DNA of 5,405 nt from Rubritepida sp. Its GTDB lineage: Bacteria; Pseudomonadota; Alphaproteobacteria; Acetobacterales; Acetobacteraceae. This document shows positions 1 to 5,405 of the stretch, piece after piece. Every line of letters begins with the position of its first letter. The first letter of the stretch is position 1. The notes below the pieces were generated by a model. It was not told the origin of the DNA. It saw only the letters and a program-made list of their open reading frames with translations, and made no database searches. A program made the translations under genes and the position numbers. The stretch is taken from the NCBI GenBank assembly GCA_014376425.1, contig JACMRO010000019.1, positions 1 through 5,405 on the forward strand, given 5' to 3'.

Positions 1-1
1 C

Positions 2-1426
2 ACGGTTGCCGGGCTGTATGGCGCGGTACTGCCGCGGTTGTGCCAAGCGGTGCTGGAAGCGGCCAGCGAATCCTGGGTGCTGGGGCCGGAAGCCGCTGGC
101 GCGGCGGGTGACCCGCGCCGGCTGGAGGCGGATGTGCTGGCGCTTTACGCGGCCGATTACGTGCGCGCCTGGGAAGCGTTGATCGGTGACCTGGCGCTGC
201 CGCCCTTCGCCAGCCTGAATGCGGCGGCTGAGGGGTTGAACCTGTTGGGCGCGCCGAACTCGCCGATGAAGGACCTGCTGCGGGCGATGGCGCGGCAGCT
301 CTCGCCCGGCACGGCGCCCGAACTTTCGGCCGCGCCCGCCGGGGCCGCGGCTGCTGCCGCCACCGCCGGCCGGGTCGCCGCCGCCGTGGGCGTGCCCGCC
401 GCCAATCCGGCCGAGCCGGTGGCGCGGGTGGTGGAAGCGCGCTTCCAGGCGCTGCGCGACGCGACGGGTGCGCCGCTGGACGGCGTGCTGGCCATCCTCA
501 ACGACCTCTACGTACAGGTCGCGCGGCTGGCGCAGTCGGCGCCCGGTACGGTGCCGCCCGCCAGCACCGGCCTCGACCCCGGCCAGCGCCTGCTGGCCGA
601 GGCGCAGCGTCAGCCCGAGCCCATCCGCGCCTGGCTGGTGGCGATGGCGCAATCGACAGGGCGCGCCCGGGCCGGCGGTGCCCAGGCGGCGATCGCGGCG
701 GCGGCAGGTGGTGGCGGCGGCGGTGGCGGCGGTGGCGGGGCAGGTGCCCTGCTACCGCTTTGCCGCGGCATCGAGACGCGGTTTCCCTTCCGCCGCGTCG
801 TCGGCGCGCCCGATATGCCGACCGACGACTTCATCCGCCTCTTCGCCCCGGGCGGCGTCTTCGACCAGTTCTTCACCACCCATCTGCGGCCCTATGCTGA
901 CACCACCCAGCGGCCCTGGCGGCCTGTGGCCGCCGAGGGCCTGCCGCCGGCGATCTCGGCTGCTGATCTGGCGCAGTTCCAGCGCGCGGCCGCGATCCGC
1001 GACGCCTTCTTCCCAACCGGGGTCGCCAACGGCTTCCGCTTTCAGCTCATCCCGCAGGGGCTGGGTGCGGGGGTGACGGCGGCCGTGCTCGAAGCCTCCG
1101 GCGCCCGCAGCGCGTTGCAGCCTGGCGGTGGCGGCCGGCCGATCGAGCTGGCCTTCCCCGCCATGCAGCCGGTGACGCTGACTTTCGACCCGCCATCCAA
1201 CGCCGGCGACCTGGCCATCGACGGCGCCTGGTCCACACTCAAGCTGGTGTGGCTGGCGCCAAGCCGGCTGGTCGCCACGCCTGACCCGAACCGGTTCCGG
1301 CTGACAGTGACCCGCGGCGACCGCACCGCCGATTTCATCCTGCAGGCCGGCAGCAGCATCAATCCCTTCGGCCTGCGTGAAATGCTGGAGTTCCGATGCC
1401 CCACCTTCACCCCGCAACCGGGCTGA
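2..1426 (+). CDS. tssM: TssM (IcmF-family) T6SS membrane-complex protein, C-terminal part, 5'-truncated by window
   Basis: TssM is the inner-membrane protein of the T6SS membrane complex; with TssL and TssJ it links the baseplate to the outer membrane, and its large C-terminal region is periplasmic. Only about 474 codons are visible. The frame is open to the window edge, and the TTG at 38 is merely an in-frame codon, since family sequence (TVAGLYG, then ESWVLG at visible residues 23-28) precedes or spans it. Other IcmF_C-type landmarks are LCRGIETRFPF (253-263), DDF (275-277), FDQFFTTHLRPYAD (287-300) and the closing REMLEFRCP (459-467). Family TssM proteins are usually over 1,100 residues, so the N-terminal transmembrane helices and the NTPase-like cytoplasmic domain lie upstream. 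Oddities are an Ala-rich stretch (about 109-130) and 11 consecutive glycines (236-246) just before the RFPF motif. The gene overlaps tagF, which suggests one operon. Identification is by motif recall, not by a search. Confidence 0.93.
   Translation, partial: TVAGLYGAVLPRLCQAVLEAASESWVLGPEAAGAAGDPRRLEADVLALYAADYVRAWEALIGDLALPPFASLNAAAEGLNLLGAPNSPMKDLLRAMARQLSPGTAPELSAAPAGAAAAAATAGRVAAAVGVPAANPAEPVARVVEARFQALRDATGAPLDGVLAILNDLYVQVARLAQSAPGTVPPASTGLDPGQRLLAEAQRQPEPIRAWLVAMAQSTGRARAGGAQAAIAAAAGGGGGGGGGGGAGALLPLCRGIETRFPFRRVVGAPDMPTDDFIRLFAPGGVFDQFFTTHLRPYADTTQRPWRPVAAEGLPPAISAADLAQFQRAAAIRDAFFPTGVANGFRFQLIPQGLGAGVTAAVLEASGARSALQPGGGGRPIELAFPAMQPVTLTFDPPSNAGDLAIDGAWSTLKLVWLAPSRLVATPDPNRFRLTVTRGDRTADFILQAGSSINPFGLREMLEFRCPTFTPQPG
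707..739 (+). repeat. GGN trinucleotide tract encoding 11 consecutive glycines in TssM
   Basis: Eleven consecutive GGN codons (mixed GGT, GGC and GGG) follow four alanine codons and encode an uninterrupted polyglycine run. It sits in a predicted flexible linker between the helical part of the TssM C-terminal region and the conserved LCRG...RFPF block. The codons are mixed rather than one pure repeat, so replication slippage is possible but less likely than in a perfect microsatellite. The reading frame is kept throughout, so this is an in-frame low-complexity insert and not a lesion. Confidence 0.85.
1387..1390 (+). promoter_or_regulatory. Shine-Dalgarno GGAG for the upstream tagF start
   Basis: GGAG lies 5 nt before the ATG at 1396, inside the end of tssM. 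The alternative in-frame ATG at 1432, which lies 5 nt after the tssM stop, has no comparable purine-rich motif. This is the main reason to annotate tagF from 1396, although the 1432 start gives an N-terminus (MATGLFGKLPAHGDF) closer to what TagF proteins usually show. Confidence 0.5.
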
Positions 1427-2370
1427 ACGGCATGGCAACCGGATTGTTCGGCAAGCTGCCAGCGCATGGCGACTTCGTGCGCCGCCACCTGCCACGAAGT
1501 TTCACCGACCCGTGGGACGCCTGGCTGAGCGCGGGCATCGCCCAGGCCCGCGCCGCGCTGGGCGTGGATTGGGATGCGGCATGGGAGGCGGCGCCGGTGT
1601 GGCGCTTCCGCCTGTCGCCGGGCGCTTGTGGGCCTGAGGCCGTGGTGGGTGTCATCGCCACCTCGTCCGACCTGGTGGGGCGGCAATTTCCTTTGACCCT
1701 GGCGGCTACCCTGCCAGGCGCCGCCACACCGCCACCCGACGCCTGGTATGCGCGGCTGGAGGCGGCCGCGCTGCTGGCCAGGCGCGACGGGCTCCATGCC
1801 GATGCGCTGGCGGCCGCGCTGCCGCCCGCCCCCGACGACGATCCGGACGCCACGCTGGATGGGCGCAGCCTGTTCTGGTCCGCGACAGCGCCTGCCCGCG
1901 GCATGGCCGAGCTGGCGGGCTTCGTGACGCTGCTGGCATGGCCCGCGCGCGACGGCTTTGCGGCGGAAGCCCGGCCGGGATGCGTGGCGGCGCTGGACGG
2001 CCCCACCCAGCTGACCAACCCGTCCGGAGTGCCTTTGGCGGAACGCACCCCAGTCACGGCGGCGGCGCCGCACCACCCCGGCCAGTTTGCTGAGCTGGCC
2101 GCGCCGCCTTTATCCGGGCAGCCCGCAGTCAGCACGGCGCGCCCGCCCGCCCCCCTCGACGCGGCGCCGCCCGGTACTGACCGCGCTTCACTACCGCCGG
2201 AGGACCGGGAAACCCCGACCGTTGACCCCACCGCACACCCCCGGGCAGTGTTGCGGGACGACGCTTCAGGAGATGACCGCGCGGCCGCTGAGATGCTCGC
2301 CATCGTCACCGGCACGCGCCTCAGCGAGGCCGACGTGTCCACCCCCCCGGCCAGGGGTGCCGCGCCATGA
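1396..2370 (+). CDS. tagF: TagF, T6SS-associated post-translational repressor (ImpM/DUF2094 family)
   Basis: TagF is a cytoplasmic accessory protein that holds the T6SS off; in studied bacteria it acts by binding Fha, separately from the threonine phosphorylation pathway. The N-terminal half fits the family: GLFGKLPAHGDFVRRHLP (residues 16-33), a WDAWL block (40-44), APVWRFRLSPGACG (66-79), SSDLVGRQFPL (90-100) and a SLFW element (158-161) in place of the usual SLWW. The conserved domain appears to end near residue 190. From about 205 to the end at 324 the chain is rich in Pro, Ala and Thr, with no recognised domain apart from a short possibly helical stretch (about 295-313). The start at 1396 has a GGAG motif and gives a 31-nt overlap with tssM; ATG 1432 would remove 12 residues and match the family N-terminus better. 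The stop overlaps the pppA start as ATGA, implying translational coupling. Family call is firm, start is not. Confidence 0.9.
   Translation: MPHLHPATGLNGMATGLFGKLPAHGDFVRRHLPRSFTDPWDAWLSAGIAQARAALGVDWDAAWEAAPVWRFRLSPGACGPEAVVGVIATSSDLVGRQFPLTLAATLPGAATPPPDAWYARLEAAALLARRDGLHADALAAALPPAPDDDPDATLDGRSLFWSATAPARGMAELAGFVTLLAWPARDGFAAEARPGCVAALDGPTQLTNPSGVPLAERTPVTAAAPHHPGQFAELAAPPLSGQPAVSTARPPAPLDAAPPGTDRASLPPEDRETPTVDPTAHPRAVLRDDASGDDRAAAEMLAIVTGTRLSEADVSTPPARGAAP
2353..2357 (+). promoter_or_regulatory. Shine-Dalgarno AGGGG for pppA
   Basis: AGGGG lies 9 nt upstream of the ATG at 2367, within the last codons of tagF. It supports the ATG at 2367 as the pppA start and independent initiation or re-initiation after tagF translation ends at the overlapping ATGA. 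Confidence 0.55.
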
Positions 2371-3062
2371 CGCCGCCAGCCTCCTCCGCCGCCACCCATC
2401 CGGGCCTCAAGCGAAGCCGCAACGAGGACCGGTTGGTGGAACGGCCCGACCTCGGCTTGTGGGCGGTGGCCGATGGTGCGGGTGGGCATGGCGCGGGCGA
2501 TGTTGCTTCGACCGCTATCGCGGATGCGCTGATGGCCATCCCGCCCGGTCTCAGCGCGGCTGAGATGCTGGCGCAACTGCGCCTGCGCCTGGGCGCCGTG
2601 AATGATGAGCTGCGCCACCGGGCGCTGGACCGGGGCGGCATCATCGCGTCCACCGTCGTCGTATTGCTGTTGCGCGGCGATCATTTCGCAGCGCTCTGGG
2701 CCGGTGACAGCCGCATCTATCTGTGGCGTGACGGCGCGCTGCTGCGCATCACGCATGATCACAGCCTGGTGCAGGAAATGGTGGATGCCGGCGATCTGGC
2801 GGCGGAGGCGGCGGAGGCGCATCCGCAGGCCAACATCATCACCCGCGCGGTGGGGGCGGAGGATCCGCTGGTGCTGGACAAGGTGGCGGACCGGCTGTTG
2901 CCCGGCGACCGCTTCCTGCTGTGCAGCGACGGTGTGTTTAAGGAACTGCCGGAGGCTGAGATCGCCAGCCTCGTGGCCGCCGGCGCCGATGCCGACGAGC
3001 TTGTCCGCCGGGCCGTGGAGGCTGGCGGGCGAGACAATGTGACGGTGGTACTGGTCGGCTGA
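2367..3062 (+). CDS. pppA: PppA-like PP2C-family protein serine/threonine phosphatase of the T6SS
   Basis: This is a 231-residue protein phosphatase of the PP2C (PPM, Stp1-like) family. In T6SS loci PppA removes the threonine phosphate that the kinase PpkA puts on Fha, turning secretion down. All the main motifs are visible: NED (residues 19-21, Asp21), the metal-binding DGAGGH (36-41, Asp36 and Gly37) followed by GDVAS, WAGDSRIYLWRDG (111-123), ITRAVG (158-163), LLCSDGVFKEL (184-194, Asp188) and GRDNVTVVLVG (221-231, Asp223). The four acidic metal ligands are thus intact, so an active Mn/Mg-dependent enzyme is expected. Length is normal for a single-domain bacterial PP2C; there is no signal peptide or membrane helix, so it is cytosolic. 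Its ATG overlaps the tagF stop, and AGGGG precedes it. Assignment to T6SS control rests on its place next to tagF and tssM; the phosphatase family itself is clear. Confidence 0.93.
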   Translation: MTPPASSAATHPGLKRSRNEDRLVERPDLGLWAVADGAGGHGAGDVASTAIADALMAIPPGLSAAEMLAQLRLRLGAVNDELRHRALDRGGIIASTVVVLLLRGDHFAALWAGDSRIYLWRDGALLRITHDHSLVQEMVDAGDLAAEAAEAHPQANIITRAVGAEDPLVLDKVADRLLPGDRFLLCSDGVFKELPEAEIASLVAAGADADELVRRAVEAGGRDNVTVVLVG

Positions 3063-3088
3063 AGACGGAATAGTGGCCGGGCGAGGTG

Positions 3089-3110
3089 GCCGGGGGCCGA
3101 AGCCCCCGGC
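3089..3110. terminator. Stem-loop between convergent pppA and hcp, probable bidirectional terminator
   Basis: GCCGGGGGC (3089-3097) and GCCCCCGGC (3102-3110) form a perfect 9-bp GC stem closed by a CGAA tetraloop. It lies 26 nt after the pppA stop codon and 5 nt after the hcp stop codon on the other strand. Its position between two converging genes fits a shared transcription end or 3'-end stabiliser. Neither side has a T-run, so it is not a canonical intrinsic terminator; it could instead protect the mRNA 3' ends, with Rho ending transcription. The rest of the 53-nt gap shows nothing else. Confidence 0.5.
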
Positions 3111-3115
3111 GGCTC

Positions 3116-3595
3116 TCAGGTCAGCTTCGACAGAGCGATATCGAACACCACATGGCCCGTCGTCTTCGACGCGAACTTGTCATCGATGTTCAGATATTCG
3201 CTGTCGATCTTGTTGAAGTTCAGGCTGATGCTCTCCGACGGCCGCGCGCCGCCCGACGACATCGAATAGCCGGAGATCAGCACGTCCTCGAGAACGTACT
3301 TCTGGTAGGCAACATGCTTGCCGCTATTGTCGGTCTGGGTAAGCTCGATCTTGACCTGCACCGCCTTGCCGCCCAGCGATTCCTTCAGCAGCAATGGCGA
3401 GGAAATGTCGAAGGTCTTCGTCAGCACGATCTCGCTGACATGCGGCGCGGTGGATTCGCGCTTCGAAGCGCCGCCCACACCGGACGACACGCCGCGGCCC
3501 ACGCCCCACTGGAAGGACGAGACCTCGATCCACTGCTTGTGGCTGAGCTGGGTGGTTTCGCCATTCAGCGCGCCGTATTTCAAGAAAATTGCCAT
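3116..3595 (-). CDS. hcp: Hcp (TssD), T6SS inner-tube protein
   Basis: Hcp forms hexameric rings that stack into the T6SS inner tube; it is fired from the cell and can carry small effectors in its lumen. The 159-residue length is typical. Family landmarks are MAIFLKY at the start, WIEVSSFQWGVGRG (22-35), RESTAPHVSEIVLTK (46-60), the GYSMSSGGARPSESISLNF region (109-127) and a plain C-terminus without any fused effector domain. No signal peptide is expected or seen, because Hcp leaves through the machine itself. The start ATG has AGGAG 10 nt upstream with an AT-rich spacer, consistent with strong translation. The gene lies downstream of clpV on the same strand, after a 136-nt gap. Base composition is clearly lower in GC than the neighbours (29 of 60 in 3181-3240), probably from high-expression codon choice and a conserved protein sequence rich in Lys, Ser and Ile; recent transfer is an alternative but less likely. 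Confidence 0.97.
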   Translation of the reverse strand: MAIFLKYGALNGETTQLSHKQWIEVSSFQWGVGRGVSSGVGGASKRESTAPHVSEIVLTKTFDISSPLLLKESLGGKAVQVKIELTQTDNSGKHVAYQKYVLEDVLISGYSMSSGGARPSESISLNFNKIDSEYLNIDDKFASKTTGHVVFDIALSKLT

Positions 3596-3605
3596 TACTT
3601 TTATG

Positions 3606-3610
3606 CTCCT
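3606..3610 (-). promoter_or_regulatory. Shine-Dalgarno AGGAG for hcp
   Basis: On the - strand AGGAG precedes the hcp ATG by 10 nt, with the AT-rich spacer CATAAAAGTA. It is the strongest ribosome-binding site in the window, in keeping with the large amounts of Hcp that cells make. It also fixes the ATG at 3595 as the start. Confidence 0.75.
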
Positions 3611-3666
3611 GTGCCGCGGCCTGTGCCGGCCCGGCCACCGCGGCGGGTGGCAGGGCCGTTAGATCA

Positions 3667-3687
3667 GCGGCGGGGGAATCCCGCCGC
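3667..3687 (-). terminator. GC-rich hairpin in the clpV-hcp gap (possible terminator or processing element)
   Basis: GCGGCGGG (3667-3674) and CCCGCCGC (3680-3687) form a perfect 8-bp stem with a 5-nt loop. It lies 44 nt past the clpV stop and 71 nt before the hcp start in the direction of transcription. No T-run follows it on the - strand, so full intrinsic termination is uncertain. It may partly stop clpV transcripts or shield the 5' end of a processed hcp mRNA. Confidence 0.4.
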
Positions 3688-3697
3688 CTGAATGAGA

Positions 3698-3716
3698 CGG
3701 CGCGGGGCGCGCGCCG
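3698..3716 (-). terminator. Second hairpin just after clpV
   Basis: CGGCGCG (3698-3704) and CGCGCCG (3710-3716) form a perfect 7-bp stem with a 5-nt loop, 15 nt downstream of the clpV stop codon. With the hairpin at 3667-3687 it makes a tandem pair between clpV and hcp. No T-run follows. In so GC-rich a sequence short GC inverted repeats arise by chance, so the function is tentative. Elsewhere in the 136-nt gap I see no convincing -35/-10 promoter for hcp. Confidence 0.33.
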
Positions 3717-3731
3717 ACCCGAACCGCCGGC

Positions 3732-5405
3732 TCAGTCGAGCGCGTAGCGGAAACCACCGTCGTCGTTCATCGCGACATGCACCCGGCCGATGGTCCCGCC
3801 TTCGGCCAGCCGCCCCAGGATGCCGGCCGAGAGCTCGGGCAGCAAAGTGCGATTGAGGATGTTCTCGATGTTGCGCGCCCCGCTCTCGACCTCGCGGCAG
3901 CGCTCGACGATCGCGTCGGGCACGGCGGGGTCGACCTCGAAGGCCACATCATAGGTCTCGCGCACCCGCTTGCCGATGCTTTTCAGCTTGAGCTCCGCGA
4001 TCTGCTTGAGGATGTGATCGGCCAGCGGATAGTAGATCACTACATTGCAGCGGCCCAGGAAGGCAGGCTTGAACACCTTCAGTAGGTCCGGCCGCAGCGC
4101 TTCGACCAGCGCCTCCGGCTCGGGCGAGGTTTCGGGGTCGGCGCAGAGCTTGGCGATGGTGTCGGTGCCGGCGTTGGACGTCATGATGATGACGCTATTC
4201 TTGAAGTCGATGTCGCGGCCTTCGCCGTCCTTCATGTTGCCCTTGTCGAACACCTGGTAGAACACGTCCTGCACGCCGGGGTGGGCCTTCTCCATCTCGT
4301 CCAGCAGGATGACGGAGTAGGGGCGGCGGCGGACGGCCTCGGTCAGCACGCCACCCTCGCCGTAGCCCACGTAGCCGGGCGGCGAGCCCATCAGGGTGGC
4401 GACCTTATGCTCCTCCTTGAACTCGCTCATGTTGATGGTCGTCAGGTTCTGCTCGCCGCCATAAAGCAGGTCGGCCACCGCCAGCGCCGTCTCCGTCTTG
4501 CCCACGCCGGAAGTGCCGGCCATCAGGAAGACGCCGATGGGTTTGCGCGGATCAGCAAGCCCGGCGCGATTCGTGCGGATGGCCTGGGCGATGGCGGCCA
4601 GCGCGTGCGACTGGCCAACGACGCGCTCCTCAAGCTTCTCCTGCAAGGCCATCACTGCCTTGAGCTCGTCACCGGCCATGCGGCCCAGCGGGATGCCGGT
4701 CCATGTCGCGACAACCTCGGCCACGGCCTGGCCGTCGACCACCGGGTGGACCAGCGGTTCTTCGCCCTGCAACGCGCGCAGTTCGGCGGTGGTCTTTGCC
4801 AGATCGGCCAACGCGCCGACCGTATTGTCGCCTTCGACCGGCGCCTCCAGCACGCCGCGAAGTTCTCCGATGCGGTTGACCAGGGTCTTTTCCTGCGCCC
4901 AGCGCGCATTCAGCGCGGCCAGCTCGGCTTCCACCTCGGCCTGTTCGATGACCAGCGCGCCGGTGCGCTTGGTGTGATCGCCGCCGGTCGCCGCCTCGCG
5001 CCCCAGCGCGCCCAGCTCGGTCGCGATCAGGCTCAGCCGCCGCGTCTTGTCCTCGATCGGTGCCGGAATCGCCGCCTGGCTCATCGACACCCGCGCGCAG
5101 GCGGTGTCGAGCAGCGACACGCCCTTGTCGGGCAACTGCCGCGCCGGGATGTAGCGGGCTGAGAGCCGCACCGTCTCGGTCACCGCCTCGTCTAGAATGC
5201 GCACGCCGTGGTGCTTCTCCAGCGTGGCGACCAGGCCGCGCAGCATGGCGTTGGCAAGCGGCAGGCTGGGCTCCTCCACCTTCACCACCTGGAAGCGGCG
5301 GGTCAGCGCGGCGTCCTTCTCGAAATACTTCTTGTACTCGGCCCAGGTGGTGGCGGCGACGCAGCGCATTTCGCCGCGCGCCAGTGCCGGCTTGAGCAGG
5401 TTGGC
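3732..5405 (-). CDS. clpV: ClpV (TssH) AAA+ ATPase of the T6SS, C-terminal 557 residues, 5'-truncated by window
   Basis: ClpV is a hexameric cytosolic ATPase of the Hsp100/ClpB family that pulls on TssC to disassemble contracted T6SS sheaths for re-use. The frame is open to the window edge (ANLLKPALARGE precedes the Met codon at 5369), so that Met is not the start. Visible residues cover the end of nucleotide-binding domain 1 (AATTWAEYKKY, arginine fingers at RRF 36-38), a short coiled-coil middle region (about 117-215), TWTGIPLGRM (234-243) and a complete second AAA+ domain: Walker A GTSGVGKT (297-304), pore loop GYVG (within 340-352), Walker B VILLDEME (365-372), sensor 1 TSNAG (409-413) and sensor 2 GARN (509-512). 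The VESGARNIENILNRTLLPELS neighbourhood and the T6SS context favour ClpV over housekeeping ClpB. Full ClpV is usually about 850-900 residues, so roughly 300, including the TssC-binding N-domain and the first Walker motifs, lie beyond the window. hcp follows on the same strand. Confidence 0.95.
   Translation of the reverse strand, partial: ANLLKPALARGEMRCVAATTWAEYKKYFEKDAALTRRFQVVKVEEPSLPLANAMLRGLVATLEKHHGVRILDEAVTETVRLSARYIPARQLPDKGVSLLDTACARVSMSQAAIPAPIEDKTRRLSLIATELGALGREAATGGDHTKRTGALVIEQAEVEAELAALNARWAQEKTLVNRIGELRGVLEAPVEGDNTVGALADLAKTTAELRALQGEEPLVHPVVDGQAVAEVVATWTGIPLGRMAGDELKAVMALQEKLEERVVGQSHALAAIAQAIRTNRAGLADPRKPIGVFLMAGTSGVGKTETALAVADLLYGGEQNLTTINMSEFKEEHKVATLMGSPPGYVGYGEGGVLTEAVRRRPYSVILLDEMEKAHPGVQDVFYQVFDKGNMKDGEGRDIDFKNSVIIMTSNAGTDTIAKLCADPETSPEPEALVEALRPDLLKVFKPAFLGRCNVVIYYPLADHILKQIAELKLKSIGKRVRETYDVAFEVDPAVPDAIVERCREVESGARNIENILNRTLLPELSAGILGRLAEGGTIGRVHVAMNDDGGFRYALD

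Noticed and set aside
38..40. TTG at 38 as a tssM start codon
   Set aside because: The frame is open upstream to the window edge and the upstream codons (TVAGLYG...) already match TssM; the gene simply begins outside the window.
1042..2076. A 344-codon - strand open frame spanning the tssM-tagF junction
   Set aside because: It is Arg/Gly-rich with no domain signal and antisense to two supported genes.
1407..2822. A 471-codon open frame on the - strand across tagF and pppA
   Set aside because: It lies antisense to two genes with clear family motifs; its translation is Arg/Ala/Gly/Ser-rich with no recognisable domain. Long antisense frames are common in GC-rich coding DNA.
3625..3650. Possible sigma-54 (-24/-12) promoter for hcp in the GC-rich gap
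   Set aside because: Only scattered GG and GC dinucleotides fit; the TGGCAC and TTGC elements are not both present at the right spacing.
4281..5162. A 293-codon open frame on the + strand antisense to clpV
   Set aside because: It is fully inside the conserved ClpV coding region, and its product is low-complexity His/Gln/Arg/Gly-rich sequence typical of an antisense shadow.
5367..5369. ATG at 5369 (- strand) as the clpV start
   Set aside because: Codons before it (ANLLKPALARGE) belong to the conserved first AAA+ domain; a start here would lack most of that domain.
1..5405. Search for CRISPR arrays, tRNA or rRNA genes, insertion sequences, toxin-immunity pairs or another undescribed system
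   Set aside because: No direct repeat-spacer pattern, transposase motif, terminal inverted repeats or RNA gene was seen. All coding space is accounted for by known T6SS core and accessory families.

Overview
The window is a piece of a type VI secretion system (T6SS) core cluster from a high-GC bacterium. The genes outside hcp are strongly GC-rich: positions 2461-2520, for example, hold 43 G+C of 60. An alphaproteobacterium of the Rhodospirillales/Acetobacteraceae kind would fit this base composition, the tagF-pppA pair and the Hcp type. That taxonomic guess is inference; there is no rRNA or other phylogenetic marker in the window.

Layout: on the + strand, the 3' part of tssM (icmF family; 5' end outside the window) is followed by tagF (overlapping the end of tssM) and pppA (overlapping tagF by ATGA). 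On the - strand, the 3' part of clpV/tssH (5' end outside the window) is followed, after a 136-nt gap with two GC-rich hairpins, by hcp/tssD. The two transcription units converge. Between pppA and hcp there are only 53 nt, which hold a perfect 9-bp stem-loop likely to serve both sides. The window is almost fully coding, and no gap reaches 300 nt.

How the genes work together: TssM is the inner-membrane/periplasmic part of the membrane complex. Hcp stacks as hexamers to form the inner tube that is fired and secreted. ClpV is the AAA+ unfoldase that disassembles the contracted TssB/TssC sheath. TagF and PppA are post-translational off-switches: TagF represses assembly (through Fha in studied systems), and PppA is a PP2C-type phosphatase that reverses threonine phosphorylation by the PpkA kinase. 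PpkA, Fha, TssB/C, VgrG, effectors and immunity genes are not in the window.

I see no undescribed system here. The most notable points are a C-run at the tagF-pppA junction where a -1 slip would fuse the two regulators in frame, an 11-glycine tract inside the TssM periplasmic region, a long low-complexity TagF tail, and the hairpins flanking hcp together with its lower GC content.
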